A stretch of DNA of 64,000 nt from Streptomyces monashensis (GTDB lineage Bacteria > Actinomycetota > Actinomycetes > Streptomycetales > Streptomycetaceae), in contig NZ_MLYO01000012.1 in NCBI RefSeq assembly GCF_001866665.1, forward strand, positions 62,001 to 126,000. Reading direction: 5' to 3'. Below, piece by piece: positions 61,155 through 64,000 of the stretch. Position numbers and translations under genes: made by a program. The notes below the pieces were generated by a model. It was given only the letters and a program-made list of their open reading frames with translations, ran no database searches and was not told the DNA's origin. Numbering within the stretch: the first letter of the stretch is position 1; each line of letters opens with the position of its first letter.

Positions 61155-62455
61155 GACTGCGCGTCGCAGCGGGCCGGACACGCCGCCGGACGCCGCCGAC
61201 GCCGACCGGCCGGATCCACCGGATGCGACGGCGCATCACCCTGCTCTTCACCCTCGTAAGCGCGCTCGGCCTGATCGGCATGACGGTCTTCGCGGTGCAC
61301 GCTGACGGCGCGTCCTGGCGCGACCAGGTCGACTCCGACCTGCAGACGCGGACCAGCGACATCGCCGCCGGCCTCACCCCTGACGAGGACGGTGTCCTCG
61401 CATACCCGGCCCCGAAGGACGGTGCGTACGACTGCCCCCCGGTGACTCTGTTCACCGCTGGTGGGGGGCACCTGTCCCGCGTGGTCTCACCGCGCCGGCC
61501 CTGCCTGGCCGTCCCCGCCCAGGCCCTGCAGGAGGCCGCTGCCGAGGCCGCCCGGGAGGAACACGGCGCCTTGAGCACCGCGACCACACCGAAGGGCCGC
61601 CGGCTGCGCCTGTCCGCCGAGCCCGTCACCGGACCGGCCGGCACCACGGACGCCGTGGTGGTCGCGGCCGTCGACACCTCCGGGTACCTGGACAGCCACA
61701 GGCGGCTGACGCTGTTCCTCACCATCGCCTGTGCGGTCCTGGTGGTCGTTTCGGCCATGGCCGGCCGCTGGCTCGCCGGACGCGCCGTCCGGCCGGCGCT
61801 CACGGCACTCGACCAGCAAGAGGCCTTCTTCGCCGACGCCGCCCACGACCTGCGCACCCCCGTCACCTCGATGCGGCTGCTCGCCGAGACCGGCCTGCGC
61901 GGGGAGGCGGACAGCCACGAAGTGCTGCGCCGCACACTGCGCCAGTCCACCCGGATGAGCGAGCTGGTCGACGACCTGCTCACCCGCGCCCGGCTGATGG
62001 CCGGCGCCGTCCCGCTGGAACGGGAGCCACTGCGGCTCGACCAGCTCGTCGATGCCATCGTCGCCGACACCCCGGTGCACGGGCACCGGGTGGCCGTCCG
62101 GGCCGAAGCCGTGGTCGTCCTCGCGGACGCGGGACTGCTGCGCCGTGCCGTCGCCAACCTGCTGGGCAACGCGCTCACCCACGGCCACACCCCGGGTGAG
62201 CCCGCCGACGTCGAGATCACCGTCACCGCGGACGGCACCGTCACGGTCGACGACGCGGGCCCCGGCATCCCGCCAGGCCAGGCGAAGTCCCTGTTCGAAC
62301 GCTTCCACAGCGGTTCCGGTTCCAGCGGCCTCGGGCTGTCCATCGCCGCCTGGGTGGCCCACGCGCACGGCGGCTCGCTCACCGTCGTCCCCAGTGCCCG
62401 CGGCGGGTCCCGGTTCCTCCTGAGCGTGCCCGTCCGGGACCAGAAGCGGCCCTGA
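61151..62455 (+). CDS. Sensor histidine kinase
   Basis: The product has 434 residues; its ATG overlaps the regulator stop by 4 bp. Two transmembrane helices (RITLLFTLVSALGLIGMTVFAV and LTLFLTIACAVLVVVSAMAG) flank an extracellular domain of about 140 residues with two cysteines (YDCPPVT, RPCLAVP). The H-box is AHDLRTPVTSM (His232), then the N-box LLGNALTHGH and G-boxes VDDAGPGIP and GLGLSIAAWV. No HAMP-linked PAS is seen. Confidence 0.95.
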   Translation: MRLRVAAGRTRRRTPPTPTGRIHRMRRRITLLFTLVSALGLIGMTVFAVHADGASWRDQVDSDLQTRTSDIAAGLTPDEDGVLAYPAPKDGAYDCPPVTLFTAGGGHLSRVVSPRRPCLAVPAQALQEAAAEAAREEHGALSTATTPKGRRLRLSAEPVTGPAGTTDAVVVAAVDTSGYLDSHRRLTLFLTIACAVLVVVSAMAGRWLAGRAVRPALTALDQQEAFFADAAHDLRTPVTSMRLLAETGLRGEADSHEVLRRTLRQSTRMSELVDDLLTRARLMAGAVPLEREPLRLDQLVDAIVADTPVHGHRVAVRAEAVVVLADAGLLRRAVANLLGNALTHGHTPGEPADVEITVTADGTVTVDDAGPGIPPGQAKSLFERFHSGSGSSGLGLSIAAWVAHAHGGSLTVVPSARGGSRFLLSVPVRDQKRP

Positions 62456-62480
62456 CGCGGCGCCCGCGCCCGCGGGAACG

Positions 62481-62505
62481 CCTCACCGAATCCTCAGGTT
62501 CCTCC
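62481..62505. promoter_or_regulatory. Third phased-repeat site, downstream of the kinase
   Basis: CCTCACCGAATCCTCAGGTT then CCTCC matches the 60141 site closely, with CCTC units at 62481, 62492 and 62501. It stands upstream of the truncated protein-kinase fragment, which suggests a lost target gene downstream. Confidence 0.55.
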
Positions 62506-62611
62506 GGGCAGACTTCCCGCGGTCCCCCGAACAGCAGGCAACGAGCAAAGGACGTGCACCACCGGTTCTACGGGACCGGTCCGGAGGCGCGCGGAGCGAG
62601 GAATCGGTTTC

Positions 62612-62893
62612 ATGGCCCGGATGCGGGAACACATGGTCGGCGATGTGGTGGCCGAGCGGTTCGAACTCCTGGTGCGGCCGGGAGCCGACGGCATGGGCAC
62701 GGTGTGGCGGGCCCGCGACCTCGTCGGCGGGATTCTCCCGGAGAGCATCTGCGGGGTTCGTGCACCTGAACGGGCACCATCACGACGCCGTGATCTGGTC
62801 GCCGCTTCGGCGGTCCTGCGGGCCGTCGTCCACGAACCGAACTCTCGTCAGATCTTCGCCCCGACGCCTGTTCGCCGACTTTCTACCGTATAG
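62612..62893 (+). pseudogene. Fragment of a serine/threonine protein kinase
   Basis: The first 40 residues (MVGDVVAERFELLVRPGADGMGTVWRARDLV in the middle) read as the start of a Pkn2-type kinase N-lobe with a G-rich loop (PGADGMG). After GG the frame continues into unrelated arginine-rich sequence. No lysine, HRD or DFG motifs follow. It is a truncated remnant; it lies between a two-component system and a LysR gene. Confidence 0.6.
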
Positions 62894-62901
62894 GTCTGCC
62901 C

Positions 62902-63891
62902 GTGGAGCTGGAGTTTCGTCATCTGAGGATGATCCGGGCCATCGGTGACGCCGGAAGCGTGACCAAAGCAGCAGACCGCCTGGGACTCGCGCAATCGGCG
63001 CTCTCCAGCCAGCTGAAACGGATCGAAGCCGCCGTGGGCGGGAAACTCTTCGAGCGGGGCCGGGAAGGCGTACAGCCGACCCCGCTGGGCGTTCTGGTGC
63101 TGGAGCGGAGCCGAGTTCTGCTGCCCGCGATGCGTCAACTACAGGAGGACGCCCTGCGGTTCGCGACCGCGGCACGCGAGGACAGCGGACTGCACTTGGG
63201 GGCGACCCACGGTCCCTTCCTGGGCGCACTGGTCGACCGACTGGCGACAGCCCGGCCCGAGCTGGCGGTGAGCACTCAATCGTCCATGTCAGCCTCGGAG
63301 CTGGTGACCCGGGTGGTCGACGGTCGGCTGGACTTCGCCCTGACCGGGTACTGCGGGCACCGCAGTGCGACGGGCGACGAACGGCTGGAATGGCGGGAGA
63401 TCGCCGTCGACCCGGTGTTCGCCCTGCTCAACGAGGAGCATCCGCTGGCAGGCGAGCGGGAGTTGAGGCTCCAACAGCTCGCTGATGAGCGCTGGGCACT
63501 GCCGCCCGGCGAGAGCTGCTTCGGAGAGTGCTTCGCGGCCGCCTGCGTCCGCGCGGGCTTCCTGCCCCGGTCGGTGTACGAAGCCGACGCAGCCTCCTGC
63601 CTTCACCTCGTCCTCTCGAACCGGGCCGCCGCCCTGTGCCGGGCGACGTTCTCGCCGCCCGCCGGCACCGTGGCCGTTCCGCTGGCACCACCGCTGTTGA
63701 GCTGGCGTCAGCTGATCTGCTGGCGCCCGCATGCGCTGGCGCACCTCGCGGACGAGTTGCTCCGCCACGCCAGAGCGGCACACGCGGAGGCGGTGGCCCG
63801 CAATCCGGTGTACGCGGCATGGCGGCGGCAACAGGAGGAAACGGCTGTACGGCTCGGGGAACGCGGGGCTCCACTCTCGGCGGACCGCTGA
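62902..63891 (+). CDS. LysR-family transcriptional regulator
   Basis: The product has 329 residues from GTG 62902. The N-terminal winged HTH (FRHLRMIRAIGDAGSVTKAADRLGLAQSALSSQLKRIE) is complete. The substrate-binding domain shows LHLGATHGPFLGALVDRLA and DFALTGYCGH. It begins just after the kinase fragment. Its target genes are presumably to the right of the window. The last 109 bp after it hold no gene. Confidence 0.93.
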   Translation: MELEFRHLRMIRAIGDAGSVTKAADRLGLAQSALSSQLKRIEAAVGGKLFERGREGVQPTPLGVLVLERSRVLLPAMRQLQEDALRFATAAREDSGLHLGATHGPFLGALVDRLATARPELAVSTQSSMSASELVTRVVDGRLDFALTGYCGHRSATGDERLEWREIAVDPVFALLNEEHPLAGERELRLQQLADERWALPPGESCFGECFAAACVRAGFLPRSVYEADAASCLHLVLSNRAAALCRATFSPPAGTVAVPLAPPLLSWRQLICWRPHALAHLADELLRHARAAHAEAVARNPVYAAWRRQQEETAVRLGERGAPLSADR

Positions 63892-64000
63892 CCCCGTCCG
63901 GGCCCGGCCGGCCCCGACCCGCTCGGAACCGCCCGAACGCGACGCCCTGACCGGCCCTTCTCCTCCCGTGTTACAGCCAGGTCCATAGCGCCGACAGAGG

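Overview
The window is chromosomal DNA from a high-GC actinomycete, almost certainly a Streptomyces. The evidence is the very high GC with strong third-position bias, GTG/TTG starts, XRE-DUF397 and WXG100/RHS gene types, and housekeeping blocks (ispG-rseP-dxr, potABCD with a PuuB-like oxidase, gabT, a 6-aminodeoxyfutalosine deaminase homologue) in an order I recall from Streptomyces chromosomes. No rRNA, tRNA or CRISPR was seen.

Layout. 1-1.3 kb: the end of a questin-oxidase-like gene and a GNAT enzyme. 1.3-5.8 kb (minus strand): a polymorphic-toxin locus with a WXG100 protein, a truncated RHS toxin whose toxin tail is stranded out of frame, then five immunity-type genes. 5.9-7.6 kb: DUF397/XRE pair and a divergent HATPase. 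7.6-11.5 kb: ispG, rseP, dxr. 11.6-14.6 kb: two secreted proteins and an acyl-CoA dehydrogenase.

14.8-31 kb is the most coherent accessory system: a predicted xyloglucan-utilisation locus. A LacI-type regulator and a GH31 alpha-xylosidase run rightward. A seven-gene leftward operon encodes a lipoprotein sugar-binding protein, two permeases (no ATPase), a deleted GH74 remnant, a GH42 beta-galactosidase, a GH95 alpha-fucosidase and a secreted GH12 endoglucanase. A rightward GH3 beta-glucosidase closes the locus. Four copies of a TCGAAGCGCTTCGA-type palindrome sit upstream of the regulator and in the divergent promoter region, which ties the three transcription units into one regulon. The model is extracellular cutting by GH12, uptake of oligosaccharides, then cytoplasmic trimming by GH95, GH42, GH31 and GH3.

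31-54 kb: an S53 peptidase, then GABA/polyamine catabolism (aldehyde dehydrogenase, PucR regulator, gabT, potABCD, FAD amine oxidase, aminobutyraldehyde dehydrogenase). Interspersed are a membrane ATPase, a PAP2 phosphatase that runs into a convergent chitinase, and a gene carrying a MITE-like insertion. 51-57.6 kb: NADAR, DUF4190, deaminase, GDPD, alginate-lyase-like and small conserved genes. 57.6-62.5 kb: a lower-GC multicopper oxidase lipoprotein beside an OmpR/histidine-kinase pair, with three matching phased-repeat sites. The window ends with a protein-kinase fragment and a LysR regulator.

Several genes show recent rearrangement: internal deletions (RHS, GH74), in-frame insertions of mobile palindromes (LacI gene, 43.2 kb gene), short tandem duplications (GH95, DUF397) and a lost stop codon (PAP2).
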